Origin: Citrobacter sp. R56
GTDB taxonomy: Bacteria > Pseudomonadota > Gammaproteobacteria > Enterobacterales > Enterobacteriaceae
Length of the DNA: 64,000 bases
Direction of reading: 5' to 3'
Assembly (NCBI RefSeq): GCF_016811995.1
Contig: NZ_CP069159.1
Location: 3,906,001 to 3,970,000 of the forward strand
The stretch's first letter is position 1. Each line of letters starts with the position of its first letter. Both the position numbers and the translations under genes were made by a program. The notes below the pieces were generated by a model. It worked only from the letters and a program-made list of their open reading frames with translations. It was not told the DNA's origin and did no database searches. Below are positions 48,076-57,084 of this stretch, in pieces.

Positions 48076-50226
48076 ATGGATACCAAAAAGATATTCAAGC
48101 ACATACCCTGGGTGATTCTCGGAATCATCGGGGCACTCTGCCTCTCGGTAGTGGCATTACGTCGGGGCGAGCACATCAGCGCCCTGTGGATTGTGGCCGC
48201 TTCCGTCTCTGTGTATCTGGTAGCGTACCGCTACTACAGTCTGTACATCGCTCAAAAGGTGATGAAACTTGACCCGACGCGTTCCACGCCAGCGGTCATC
48301 AATAACGACGGCCTGAACTACGTGCCGACCAACCGCTACGTGTTGTTCGGTCACCACTTCGCCGCCATCGCCGGTGCGGGTCCGCTGGTAGGTCCGGTTC
48401 TGGCCGCCCAGATGGGTTATCTGCCGGGTACGCTGTGGCTGCTGGCGGGTGTGGTGCTGGCCGGTGCGGTGCAGGACTTCATGGTACTGTTCATCTCGAC
48501 CCGCCGTAACGGCGCATCTCTTGGTGAGATGATCAAAGGTGAGATGGGCCGCGTGCCGGGTACCATTGCGCTGTTCGGCTGCTTCTTAATCATGATCATC
48601 ATCCTCGCGGTACTGGCGTTGATCGTGGTAAAAGCGCTGGCGGAAAGCCCGTGGGGCGTCTTCACCGTTTGCTCTACTGTGCCTATCGCGCTGTTCATGG
48701 GGATCTACATGCGATTCCTGCGTCCGGGTCGTGTGGGTGAAGTGTCGGTGATTGGTATCGTTCTGCTGGTTGCCTCTATTTACTTCGGCGGCGTGATTGC
48801 CCACGACCCGTACTGGGGCCCGGCGCTGACCTTTAAAGACACCACCATTACCTTCGCACTGATCGGCTACGCGTTTATCTCCGCGCTGCTGCCGGTATGG
48901 CTGATTCTGGCCCCGCGTGACTACCTGGCAACGTTCCTGAAAATCGGTGTTATCGTCGGTCTGGCGATCGGTATCGTTATCATCAACCCGGAACTGAAAA
49001 TGCCCGCCATAACCCAGTACATTGACGGTACCGGGCCACTGTGGAAAGGCGCGCTGTTCCCGTTCCTGTTTATCACCATCGCCTGTGGCGCCGTCTCTGG
49101 CTTCCACGCGCTGATTGCTTCCGGCACCACGCCGAAGCTGATGGCCAACGAAACCGACGCTCGCTTTATCGGTTACGGCGCGATGCTGATGGAATCCTTC
49201 GTTGCGATTATGGCTCTGGTTGCTGCGTCCATCATCGAACCGGGTCTTTACTTCGCGATGAACACCCCGCCAGCAGGCCTTGGCATCACCATGCCAAACC
49301 TGCATGAGATGGGCGGTGAAAACGCGCCGCTGATTATGGCGCAGTTGAAAGACGTGACGGCACACGCCGCCGCGACCGTCAGTTCCTGGGGCTTCGTGAT
49401 TTCGCCTGAGCAGATCCTGCAAACCGCGAAAGACATCGGCGAACCGTCCGTTCTGAACCGCGCAGGTGGCGCACCGACGCTGGCTGTTGGTATCGCACAC
49501 GTATTCCACAAAGTGCTGCCGATGGCTGATATGGGCTTCTGGTACCACTTCGGGATCCTGTTCGAAGCGCTGTTCATCCTAACCGCGCTGGACGCCGGTA
49601 CCCGTGCTGGCCGCTTTATGCTGCAAGATTTGCTCGGTAACTTCGTGCCGTTCCTGAAGAAAACCGACTCTCTGGTGGCGGGCGTTGTGGCAACCGCGGG
49701 CTGTGTTGGTCTGTGGGGCTACCTGCTGTATCAGGGCGTGGTTGATCCGCTGGGCGGCGTTAAGAGCCTGTGGCCGCTGTTCGGTATCTCTAACCAGATG
49801 CTGGCCGCTGTGGCGCTGGTTCTGGGCACCGTGGTACTGATTAAAATGCAGCGCACCAAATACATCTGGGTTACTGTTGTCCCGGCATCATGGTTGCTTC
49901 TCTGCACCACCTGGGCGCTGGGTCTGAAACTGTTCAGCACCAACCCGCAGATGGAAGGCTTCTTCTACATGGCCAGCCAGTACAAAGAGAAGATTGCGAA
50001 TGGCGGTGAACTGACTGCACAGCAGATTGCCAACATGAACCATATCGTGGTGAACAACTACACCAACGCAGGTTTGAGTATTCTGTTCCTGATTGTGGTG
50101 TACAGCATCATCTTCTACGCCATCAAAACCTGGATGAACGTGCGTAACGTCAACGGTCGTACCGACAAAGAAACACCGTACGTACCGATTCCGGAAGGCG
50201 GCGTGAAGACCTCTTCACACCACTAA
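48076..50226 (+). CDS. btsT: High-affinity pyruvate/proton symporter BtsT
   Basis: CstA-family transporter (YjiY) importing pyruvate, induced by the BtsS/BtsR two-component system. 716 aa as in E. coli, with about 16-18 membrane segments. The family blocks HHFAAIAGAGPLVGPVLAAQ and GFHALIASGTTPK are nearly identical to E. coli. The promoter has CRP and BtsR-like sites. yjiX and yjiA follow. Confidence 0.97.
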   Translation: MDTKKIFKHIPWVILGIIGALCLSVVALRRGEHISALWIVAASVSVYLVAYRYYSLYIAQKVMKLDPTRSTPAVINNDGLNYVPTNRYVLFGHHFAAIAGAGPLVGPVLAAQMGYLPGTLWLLAGVVLAGAVQDFMVLFISTRRNGASLGEMIKGEMGRVPGTIALFGCFLIMIIILAVLALIVVKALAESPWGVFTVCSTVPIALFMGIYMRFLRPGRVGEVSVIGIVLLVASIYFGGVIAHDPYWGPALTFKDTTITFALIGYAFISALLPVWLILAPRDYLATFLKIGVIVGLAIGIVIINPELKMPAITQYIDGTGPLWKGALFPFLFITIACGAVSGFHALIASGTTPKLMANETDARFIGYGAMLMESFVAIMALVAASIIEPGLYFAMNTPPAGLGITMPNLHEMGGENAPLIMAQLKDVTAHAAATVSSWGFVISPEQILQTAKDIGEPSVLNRAGGAPTLAVGIAHVFHKVLPMADMGFWYHFGILFEALFILTALDAGTRAGRFMLQDLLGNFVPFLKKTDSLVAGVVATAGCVGLWGYLLYQGVVDPLGGVKSLWPLFGISNQMLAAVALVLGTVVLIKMQRTKYIWVTVVPASWLLLCTTWALGLKLFSTNPQMEGFFYMASQYKEKIANGGELTAQQIANMNHIVVNNYTNAGLSILFLIVVYSIIFYAIKTWMNVRNVNGRTDKETPYVPIPEGGVKTSSHH

Positions 50227-50231
50227 AAACC

Positions 50232-50306
50232 TGGCGGGTGGCGCTACGCTAACCCGCCCTACACAGATCCTGTAGGCCCGGTAAGCGTAGCGCCACCGGG
50301 CTTTTT
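50232..50306 (+). terminator. REP pair with terminator-like hairpin between btsT and yjiX
   Basis: Two REP palindromes. The second (arms GCCCGGT 50276-50282 and ACCGGGC 50295-50301) is followed by TTTTT, so it can act as a terminator or attenuator before yjiX. Confidence 0.65.
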
Positions 50307-50322
50307 CTATCTGGACGGTATA

Positions 50323-50517
50323 ATGTTTGGTACTTTAGGTCAGGCAAAAAAATATCTCGGTCAGGCGGCAAAGATGTTGATTGGCATTCCGGACTACGAC
50401 AACTACGTCGAGCACATGAAGACCAACCATCCGGACCAGCCTTATATGACTTACGAAGAATTCTTCCGCGAGCGCCAGGAAGCCCGCTACGGTAGCGGCG
50501 GAAGCAGTTGCTGTTAG
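50323..50517 (+). CDS. yjiX: Small KCXX/YbdD-like protein YjiX
   Basis: A 64-aa soluble protein of the YbdD/YjiX family, always found after CstA-type pyruvate/peptide transporters. The signature [15 protein letters not shown] and [16 protein letters not shown] are visible, ending in paired cysteines SSCC. Its molecular role is not established; co-occurrence suggests it supports the transporter. yjiA follows by 12 bp. Confidence 0.93.
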   Translation: MFGTLGQAKKYLGQAAKMLIGIPDYDNYVEHMKTNHPDQPYMTYEEFFRERQEARYGSGGSSCC

Positions 50518-50529
50518 AAGGAGAAATGA

Positions 50530-51486
50530 ATGACCCCGATTGCAGTTACCCTACTCACCGGTTTTCTTGGCGCCGGTAAAACCACGCTGCTGCGCCATAT
50601 TCTCAACGAACAGCACGGCTATAAAATTGCCGTTATCGAAAACGAATTCGGCGAAGTTTCCGTTGACGATCAGCTGATTGGCGATCGCGCCACCCAGATC
50701 AAAACCCTTACCAACGGCTGCATCTGCTGCACCCGCTCCAGCGAGCTGGAAGACGCGTTGTTGGACCTGCTCGACAACCTCGACAAGGGCAACATCCAGT
50801 TCGACCGTCTGGTGATTGAATGTACCGGCATGGCCGATCCTGGCCCGATTATTCAGACCTTTTTCTCGCATGAGGTGCTGTGCGAACGCTACCTACTGGA
50901 CGGCGTGATTGCGCTGGTCGATGCGGTCCATGCCGATGAGCAGATGAACCAGTTCACCATCGCCCAGTCGCAGATTGGCTACGCCGACCGCATCCTGCTG
51001 ACCAAAACCGACGTGGCGGGTGAAAGCGAAAAACTGCGTGAACGCCTGGCGCGCATCAATGCCCGCGCCCCGGTTTACACCGTTACCCATGGCGATATCG
51101 ACCTCGCCCTGCTGTTCAACACCAACGGCTTTATGCTGGAAGAGAACGTGGTCAGCGCCACACCGCGTTTCCACTTTATCGCCGACAAGCAGAACGATAT
51201 TTCATCGATCGTGGTGGAGCTGGATTACCCGGTCGACATCGGTGACGTTTCCCGCGTGATGGAAAATCTGCTGCTGGAATCCGCCGACAAACTGTTGCGC
51301 TACAAAGGAATGCTGTGGATCGACGGCGAGCCAAACCGCCTGCTATTCCAGGGCGTGCAACGCCTCTACAGCGCCGACTGGGACCGCCCGTGGGGCGACG
51401 AACAGCCGCACAGCACGCTGGTATTTATCGGGATTCAACTCCCCGAAGACGAGATTCGCGCCGCGTTTGCGGGGCTGAAGAAGTAA
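50530..51486 (+). CDS. yjiA: G3E-family metal-binding GTPase YjiA
   Basis: COG0523/CobW-type P-loop GTPase, 318 aa. Walker A GFLGAGKTT at 11-19, the metal-binding CxCC (Cys64, Cys66, Cys67 in NGCICC), and the base-specificity motif TKTD are present. The C-terminal CobW domain is about 205-315. E. coli YjiA binds zinc and cobalt and hydrolyses GTP; a metallochaperone or metal-homeostasis role is likely. AGAAGGAG ribosome site; operon with yjiX. Confidence 0.95.
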   Translation: MTPIAVTLLTGFLGAGKTTLLRHILNEQHGYKIAVIENEFGEVSVDDQLIGDRATQIKTLTNGCICCTRSSELEDALLDLLDNLDKGNIQFDRLVIECTGMADPGPIIQTFFSHEVLCERYLLDGVIALVDAVHADEQMNQFTIAQSQIGYADRILLTKTDVAGESEKLRERLARINARAPVYTVTHGDIDLALLFNTNGFMLEENVVSATPRFHFIADKQNDISSIVVELDYPVDIGDVSRVMENLLLESADKLLRYKGMLWIDGEPNRLLFQGVQRLYSADWDRPWGDEQPHSTLVFIGIQLPEDEIRAAFAGLKK

Positions 51487-51493
51487 ACTATCC

Positions 51494-51572
51494 TGATGCC
51501 CGATGGCGCTGTGCTTATCGGGCCAATGCCGATTTGTAAGCCGGATAAGGCGTAGCCGCCATCCGGCATCTA
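51494..51572. repeat. REP elements after yjiA
   Basis: Two opposed REP units (GCCCGATGGCGCTGTGCTTATC and GCCGGATAAGGCGTAGCCGCC) between yjiA and the antitoxin gene. Confidence 0.8.
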
Positions 51573-51590
51573 CACGCGAGCAGATACTCG

Positions 51591-51893
51591 CTATTTCTTG
51601 TTTTGCTCTCGCAGCATGGCTTCGCGCAAAATAGCATTAAGCCGCGTCTGATACCCTTTCCCCGGACGTTTCAGCCACTCCATGACATCGGCATCAATGC
51701 GCACAGAGGCTTGCGTTTTCAATGGGCGAAAAAACTTACCCCGCGCCGCCTCAGACCACTGTTCATCCTCCGAAGAAGGAATGTCGCTGTAATCAATATC
51801 CGTGTCGGATTTCATCGCCAGCGCCTTAAGTTCAGCCTCATGCTGAGCACTCAGTGCGGATACGCTGCCGCGTTTATGTTTAACCATGCTCAT
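51591..51893 (-). CDS. brnA: BrnA-family antitoxin
   Basis: Antitoxin of a BrnTA type II toxin-antitoxin system, 100 aa. The C-terminal ribbon-helix-helix region QASVRIDADVMEWLKRPGKG followed by YQTRLNAILREAM is the BrnA signature and would bind both operator and toxin. The middle segment is acidic (DIDYSDIPSSEDEQ). The start at 51893 follows AGAGGAA and overlaps the end of the toxin gene by 14 bp, giving the usual toxin-first order with translational coupling. Confidence 0.88.
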   Translation of the reverse strand: MSMVKHKRGSVSALSAQHEAELKALAMKSDTDIDYSDIPSSEDEQWSEAARGKFFRPLKTQASVRIDADVMEWLKRPGKGYQTRLNAILREAMLREQNKK

Positions 51894-52167
51894 AACGATT
51901 CCTCTCTTTACTGTCTGCCTTTCGGGCGCTAATGATCCGAATGACTTCGCAGCCACTTTCAAAGCGAACGGTGTGGGCAACAAGAATGACAATAATCCCA
52001 TGCACAAGCCCGAGGGTTTGCCAGCGGTGCTCACCGTTCTCTATGCGATCCTGCCTTGAGAGATGCCGTGGATCATCGAACACAAGAACAGCATCTTCAA
52101 AGCGAATGCCATGTTTTATCTGGTTGCTTCTGGCCTTATTAGCATCCCATTCATACTCCATCGGCAT
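51880..52167 (-). CDS. brnT: BrnT-family ribonuclease toxin
   Basis: RelE-fold ribonuclease toxin, about 95 aa. Conserved BrnT features include the N-terminal EYEWDANKARSNQIKHG, FEDAVLVFDDP, the GEHRWQTLG strand and the C-terminal IRIISARKADSKERNRYE catalytic segment. Starts at 52167 or 52161 are both plausible. The pair occupies the position where K-12 carries its restriction systems. Confidence 0.88.
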   Translation of the reverse strand: MPMEYEWDANKARSNQIKHGIRFEDAVLVFDDPRHLSRQDRIENGEHRWQTLGLVHGIIVILVAHTVRFESGCEVIRIISARKADSKERNRYEHG

Positions 52168-52199
52168 AGTATCTATCCCTGATTGTATATACAAAAATG

Positions 52200-52546
52200 T
52201 ATAGACAATTATCTTACGAGTATAGCGATATTGCTGGAAATAGCATCACATTTTGCATAAATGGATATGAGTGACAAAAAGCCCTCAGAGCGGTCAAAAC
52301 GATGCTCTACGCCCGCCAGCGCGAAGTGCAGAATCTCGCCCAGCAGCTGTGTAAGATGAAGATTAAGGTGCAATGGAATCCCTGTTTTGGGTAATACAGA
52401 AACTGCCTGCGGATCAACTGCGTGTAGCCGAGGATGACAGTGAAGGTGGCGATGGAATCTACTACAGAGATCCAGTAGCCAGACTGAGACTCTGGAGCCA
52501 TTCCCAGCAGGGCTACAGGTTTACAGCCATAGATCGGGTGGTGAAC
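52200..52546. other. Gene-poor stretch, possible relic sequence
   Basis: About 350 bp between brnT and the OmpA-like gene. Short open frames exist on both strands: a plus-strand one with a charged EVQNLAQQLCKMKIKVQW segment near 52301-52390, and a minus-strand hydrophobic one at 52307-52501. None has a ribosome site or a family match I recognise. It may be a degraded fragment of an earlier insertion. Confidence 0.4.
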
Positions 52547-53131
52547 TCACGCTTTCTTCTTCGGCAATACGAAATCGACGCGACGGTTTTTCGCCCTTCC
52601 GGCGTCGCTATCGTTACTCGCCACCGGCTGGCTTTCACCTTTGCCCTTCTCGCTTAAACGTGATGAATCCACGCCGTGTGCCGTCAGCCATTTGGCGACC
52701 GAGCGGGCGCGACGCAGCGAAAGATCGAGATTGTACTTATCGCTACCCACCGAATCGGTATGCCCTTCAATCGTGACTGCACCGTCAGGATCGTCAACGA
52801 TTAGCTGCGCCACCTGTTTCAGCGTTGGCTCGGCTTTTTTGGCGATCGCATCGCTATCAAAAGCAAACAGCACGTCGCTGCGAATCGACAACGTCACCGC
52901 GTCTTTGTCATCGCGAAAAGTGATATCCGCCGACTGCTTCGCCAGATCCGCCGCCTTGCTCTGTAAATCCAGCACCGCGCCGCCGGTATCCGACGGAAAG
53001 CCCACCAGATCCAGCGTTGTCGCTTTAAGGTCGAGGATCACTGGCGGCGCATGCGCTGGCGCATCTTCCGCACCAGCGGCAGAACACAGCGCCAGAGCGC
53101 TGGCGAACAGGAGTTTATGCAGGCCGCTCAT
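52547..53131 (-). CDS. Exported OmpA-like peptidoglycan-binding protein
   Basis: A 194-aa protein with a signal peptide (about 1-20, ending CSAAGA), a linker with a predicted helical segment, and a C-terminal OmpA-like domain (about 85-190). The domain has the peptidoglycan-binding signature IEGHTDSVGSDKYNLDLSLRRA and the final NRRVDFVL. No lipobox or beta-barrel is present, so it is probably periplasmic and wall-bound. It is coupled to the next secreted protein gene (3-bp gap). I know no named orthologue. Confidence 0.82.
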   Translation of the reverse strand: MSGLHKLLFASALALCSAAGAEDAPAHAPPVILDLKATTLDLVGFPSDTGGAVLDLQSKAADLAKQSADITFRDDKDAVTLSIRSDVLFAFDSDAIAKKAEPTLKQVAQLIVDDPDGAVTIEGHTDSVGSDKYNLDLSLRRARSVAKWLTAHGVDSSRLSEKGKGESQPVASNDSDAGRAKNRRVDFVLPKKKA

Positions 53132-53134
53132 CGC

Positions 53135-53611
53135 TTAACGATCCGTAATGGCGATGGGCCCGAGCGGCTCAACGTTTTCGATAGTCAAATACACTTCTTC
53201 GACGTCTTTCGGCGGCGCCGGGAAACTGCCGTACCACGAACCGACATACGGAACACCGCGGCGCGAGCTAAACATCACGCTATTCGGCGCCAGAGGTACA
53301 CCGTTCGAGTCGGTCAGTAGCAGATATTTCTTGTTACCCACCAACAAATAGAAGGAATTAGCGAGCGCCTCTTTATCTATTCCGGTATACAGAGATTGCG
53401 CAGTCAGGTTATCCGCAAGGCCCTTAAAGCGTACCTTGACGGTCAGGATGTCGCCGTGGCGCACGGCTTCCACCACCTGCGCTTCCGCCGTCCCCGCGCT
53501 CACCATACCGGTGGCCAGCGGTGCGGCTGGCGCTTCCTCTGCCAGCACGACGCCCGGGAAAACCAGCGCGGTCAACAGACAGGAGGCAACGAAGTTTTTC
53601 ATTCGCTTCAT
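53135..53611 (-). CDS. Secreted protein of unknown function, partner of the OmpA-like gene
   Basis: A 158-aa protein with a strong signal peptide (MKRMKNFVASCLLTALVFPG, cleavage near AEEAPA). The mature chain is beta-rich (VVEAVRHGDILTVKVRFKG, YLLVGNKKYLLLTDSNG). No catalytic motif or cysteine remains in the mature part. It is the first gene of a two-gene operon with the OmpA-like protein. I do not recognise the family. Confidence 0.75.
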   Translation of the reverse strand: MKRMKNFVASCLLTALVFPGVVLAEEAPAAPLATGMVSAGTAEAQVVEAVRHGDILTVKVRFKGLADNLTAQSLYTGIDKEALANSFYLLVGNKKYLLLTDSNGVPLAPNSVMFSSRRGVPYVGSWYGSFPAPPKDVEEVYLTIENVEPLGPIAITDR

Positions 53612-54030
53612 GTTGAGGTCCTTATTCTGTAGGGCGCTGTCTTTGTTATCTTATATTTTCAATAACATAGGAAAGTCGCCGGGAGAGTAATGCCCCCGAA
53701 GTATAGTAAAACACCCCGGTATCACCCCCATAGCGTGCAAAAACGTTAGCGTGATCACGTTTAATAGGGCGTGACGGCACGCCAGTCCGGACAGGTGTGC
53801 TGCGCCGACAAGACCGTCAGTGAACCTCATCACACTTCAACCCTCCCATTTTCCCTGCTCAGTCGCCGGAGTCGCGTGTTCTTCTGTATAACTCCTTGAA
53901 ATTCCGTCATTCCCATAATTTGCCCATACCATCAATTCAAAAAAACGAATCAATAAGCGCATTTATCCAATTGGATTAGCAATCGTCCGCTTCGCAGAAT
54001 GTGCATAAACCTACGCATTCAGGAGTTTTT
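53612..54030. other. Divergent intergenic region
   Basis: About 420 bp between the leftward secreted-protein operon and rightward xapA. It presumably holds both promoters; the xapA ribosome site CAGGAG is at its right end. The 60-codon open frame within it has no supporting features. Confidence 0.55.
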
Positions 54031-54864
54031 ATGTCTCATTCCGTGATTAACGATACCCCGTTCGATGCCGCTAACATCCTCCGTAAAGCGAAGCCGGGCT
54101 TTACCCCGCGCATCGCCTTTATTCTCGGATCGGGTCTCGGGGCGCTGGCCGATAAGCTCGAAAACAAGACCGTTATCTCTTACGAAAAACTGCCGGGTTT
54201 CCCGGTCAGTACCGTGATTGGGCATGCGGGCGAGGTAGTTATGGGCGCGCTGCATGGCGTGGATATTATCTGCATGAAAGGTCGCGGCCATTTTTACGAA
54301 GGCGTCGGGATGGGCATCATGACCCACGCGGTGCGCACCTTTAAACTGCTCGGCTGCGAATTTATGTTCTGCACCAACGCTGCGGGCTCGCTCAATCCGG
54401 CTATTCCGGCGGGTAGCCTGGTGGCGCTTAACGATCACATCAACACCATGCCGTCGACACCGCTGGTTGGGCCGAACGATGACCGCTTTGGTCCGCGCTT
54501 CTTTAGCCTCGCCAACGCCTACGACAAAGACCTGCGCGAAAAACTGCATCACACCGCCCGCGATCTGGGCCTGAAACTCCACGAGGGGGTGTTCGTCTCC
54601 TACCCTGGCCCGAACTTCGAAACGGCGGCGGAGATCCGCATGATGCAGAAAATCGGCGGCGACGTAGTGGGCATGTCGGTGGTGCCGGAAGTGATCGTCG
54701 CCCGCCACTGCGGCCTGAAAGTGCTGGCGGTGTCGGCCATCACCAACATGGCGGAAGGCTTAAGCGACGTGGAACTCTCCCACGAACAAACCCTGAAATG
54801 CGCGGCGATGGTCACCGACGATTTCATTCGCCTGATTAGCCAGTTCGTGAAGAACTGCCGTTAA
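54031..54864 (+). CDS. xapA: Xanthosine/purine nucleoside phosphorylase (XapA family)
   Basis: Trimeric-type purine nucleoside phosphorylase cleaving xanthosine, inosine and guanosine with phosphate. 277 aa from ATG 54031 (CAGGAG site), the E. coli XapA length. Family blocks are FILGSGLGALAD (phosphate-binding serine), MKGRGHFYEG, TNAAGSL and GVFVSYPGPNFETAAEIRMM, ending in SAITNMAEGLSD. The substrate-side residues follow XapA more than PNP-II by overall similarity. It leads a three-gene nucleoside locus. Confidence 0.92.
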   Translation: MSHSVINDTPFDAANILRKAKPGFTPRIAFILGSGLGALADKLENKTVISYEKLPGFPVSTVIGHAGEVVMGALHGVDIICMKGRGHFYEGVGMGIMTHAVRTFKLLGCEFMFCTNAAGSLNPAIPAGSLVALNDHINTMPSTPLVGPNDDRFGPRFFSLANAYDKDLREKLHHTARDLGLKLHEGVFVSYPGPNFETAAEIRMMQKIGGDVVGMSVVPEVIVARHCGLKVLAVSAITNMAEGLSDVELSHEQTLKCAAMVTDDFIRLISQFVKNCR

Positions 54865-54903
54865 GTTCCCGTCCAGCGGCGGGCGTATTGCCCGCCAGGA
54901 GAA

Positions 54904-56109
54904 ATGCAGATGTCAGAAAATTACTCTCGCGGCAGTCTGAATGCGATTTCGTATCTGAGCTATTACTTCGTCGGCGCGCTGGTGTCGACGCTCGGGATCG
55001 TCCTCGGGCCGCTGTGTGCGGCGTTCAACAAAGACCCGAGCTTTATCGGCCAGGTGTTTACGCTGATGAATATCGGCATGTTCGTACCGATCATGCTCGG
55101 CGGGATCCTGATGAAGAAATGGGGCTTGCAAAAGCCGCTGGTGATCGCCGCCGCGCTGACCATTCTCATCAGCGCCCTGCTGTTTGTCACCCCGACGCTG
55201 ACCATGTTCAGCGTCGCGGTCGCCATTATCGGCGCCTGCGGCGGGATTTTTATGACTATCGGCAGCTACCTGGTGGTGCGCATCAACCCGGACGAAAAGC
55301 GCCGCTCGTCGAGCCTGATTTTCACCGACTTTTTCTTCAGCCTGGCGGGCGCGACGCTCTCGTTTCTGTTGGCGTGGCTGTTTAAGCTGGGCGCGAGCTG
55401 GATGGCGATGTACGCCATTATGGGTGCGCTGGGGGTGATCATGCTGATCCTCACCCTGCGCAGCCGCTACCCGACGACCGAATCACCGGAACCGACGCAT
55501 CAGGAAACCGCCAGCAAGGAGCCGTGGGGTCGCTCGGTGTGGCTGCTGTGCGGGGCGCTATTCCTGTTCCTGCTCGCCGAACCGATTTTCACTATGTGGA
55601 CGCCGGGCTATCTGCAATGGCGCTTCCAGTTGCTGCCGGAGCAGGCGGCGCTGTACACCACCGTGTACTGGGTGACGAAGGCGACAGGGCTATTCCTCAA
55701 CCAGTTCACCGTCAAGTGGATGAAACTGCGCACCTTCCTGCTCATTTGTACCACCGTCGGCCTGGTGTCGATCGCGCTTATCAGTAACAGCAGCAACACC
55801 ACGCTGATTTTGATTGCCTGCGGCGCATTTGGCTTCTTCAACTCCGGCCTGTTCTCCGGGTTGATGAGCTACGGTTCGTTGCAGGTCAGCCGCAGTTCGC
55901 CGACGCTGATTTCCGCGCTGCTCACCTGCGGTACTGTCGGCACGCTGCTGTTCGCAACGGTTTCTTCGCTGGTAAACAGTCACTTCGGCCTGCACGGCGC
56001 GGTGAATGCGTCTACCGTTGCCTACGCGCTGCTGATGGTAACCCTGCTTATGGCGATTGCCTGTAGCAAAGCCGAACGCCTGCATCAGGGCGAGGCGGTC
56101 GCGGTTTGA
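54904..56109 (+). CDS. TsgA-like MFS transporter, probable nucleoside permease
   Basis: Major facilitator of 401 aa with twelve membrane segments. Blocks SSLIFTDFFFSLAGA and SALLTCGTVGTLLF resemble TsgA. It stands between the nucleoside phosphorylase and the XapR-like regulator, the place of the unrelated symporter xapB in E. coli, so purine nucleoside uptake is inferred. AGGAGAA site; the downstream regulator starts 20 bp after its stop. Confidence 0.85.
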   Translation: MQMSENYSRGSLNAISYLSYYFVGALVSTLGIVLGPLCAAFNKDPSFIGQVFTLMNIGMFVPIMLGGILMKKWGLQKPLVIAAALTILISALLFVTPTLTMFSVAVAIIGACGGIFMTIGSYLVVRINPDEKRRSSSLIFTDFFFSLAGATLSFLLAWLFKLGASWMAMYAIMGALGVIMLILTLRSRYPTTESPEPTHQETASKEPWGRSVWLLCGALFLFLLAEPIFTMWTPGYLQWRFQLLPEQAALYTTVYWVTKATGLFLNQFTVKWMKLRTFLLICTTVGLVSIALISNSSNTTLILIACGAFGFFNSGLFSGLMSYGSLQVSRSSPTLISALLTCGTVGTLLFATVSSLVNSHFGLHGAVNASTVAYALLMVTLLMAIACSKAERLHQGEAVAV

Positions 56110-56129
56110 CAGCCTTTCAGGAGGGTTGC

Positions 56130-57083
56130 ATGATACCGCCACCCTCCCCCTTCACGGTGCCCTGCATGCTCGATCCTCAGGCCAACAGCCGCATTCGCTT
56201 TCGGATGCTACGCTATTTTCAGATCCTTGCCGACGAGCTGCATTTTGGCCGCGCCGCGGCACGGCTGAACATCTCTCAGCCGCCGCTCAGCGTACAAATA
56301 AAAGAGCTGGAAGAGATCCTCGGCGTGGAATTGTTCGAACGATCCAGCCGAAAAGTCGCGTTGACCCACGCCGGAAAAGTGCTGAAAGCTGAAGTCGACC
56401 GCATCCTCAACGCCACCGAACAGTCGCTGAACTATGTGCGTCAGATTGGTCGCAGCGAAAAGCAGCATATCAATATTGGGGTGATTGGCAGCGCAATGTG
56501 GGGACCGTTGCTGGAAAGGATGAAAGCGTTTCGGGAAGCCAACCCCGATGTAAACTGGACGCTGCATGAACTGGGGCAGCACGAGCAAACCGAAGCGCTG
56601 CGCGCCCGCACCATTGATATCGCCATCAACCGCAATGTGATCCCGCATCCGGGAGCGAAGATCCGCTGTCAGTTGATCGCCCGTGAAAGGGTGCATGTCG
56701 CCGTGCACGAAAGCGATCCGCTGTGCCGTCGCGGAAAAGTCTCGCTGGTCGATCTGGCGGATCGGGCGTTTATTTCACTCTCCTTCACCCGCAGCGATTT
56801 TGCCCATCAAGTGTACGAATGCTGTCTCGAACTGGGCGTCTCGCCGCTGATTACCCATCAGGTTTTTGAGCCGCAAACCGCGCTGGCGCTGGTCAGCACC
56901 GGCAGCGGCGTGGCGCTGTTGCCGGAAACCTGCGGACTGATCTACTGGCCCGGTGTGGCCTTTCTCCCCCTTGAAGAGACAATCCCGGCCGACCTGTATG
57001 CGTTGTGGTACGACGAGCCGTTACCTGAACTGTTCACACGCTTTCTGGAGGCGCTGCGCCCACGGGCCAACGCCGATTTGTAG
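56130..57083 (+). CDS. LysR-family regulator, XapR-like
   Basis: A 317-aa LysR regulator from ATG 56130, which has GGAGG six bases upstream. The N-terminal HTH (about 15-75) reads LRYFQILADELHFGRAAARLNISQPPLS in two blocks, very like E. coli XapR, and the C-terminal effector domain ends with a XapR-like WPGV/IPADLY segment. Likely activates the xapA operon in response to a purine nucleoside. Confidence 0.88.
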   Translation: MIPPPSPFTVPCMLDPQANSRIRFRMLRYFQILADELHFGRAAARLNISQPPLSVQIKELEEILGVELFERSSRKVALTHAGKVLKAEVDRILNATEQSLNYVRQIGRSEKQHINIGVIGSAMWGPLLERMKAFREANPDVNWTLHELGQHEQTEALRARTIDIAINRNVIPHPGAKIRCQLIARERVHVAVHESDPLCRRGKVSLVDLADRAFISLSFTRSDFAHQVYECCLELGVSPLITHQVFEPQTALALVSTGSGVALLPETCGLIYWPGVAFLPLEETIPADLYALWYDEPLPELFTRFLEALRPRANADL

Positions 57084-57084
57084 G

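Noticed and set aside
48586-49548. Long open frame on the minus strand (320 codons)
   Set aside because: Antisense to btsT, whose protein matches a known family throughout; composition is a codon-mirror artefact with no ribosome site.
53651-53833. 60-codon minus-strand frame upstream of the secreted-protein operon
   Set aside because: No ribosome site, no family resemblance, lies in the divergent promoter region.
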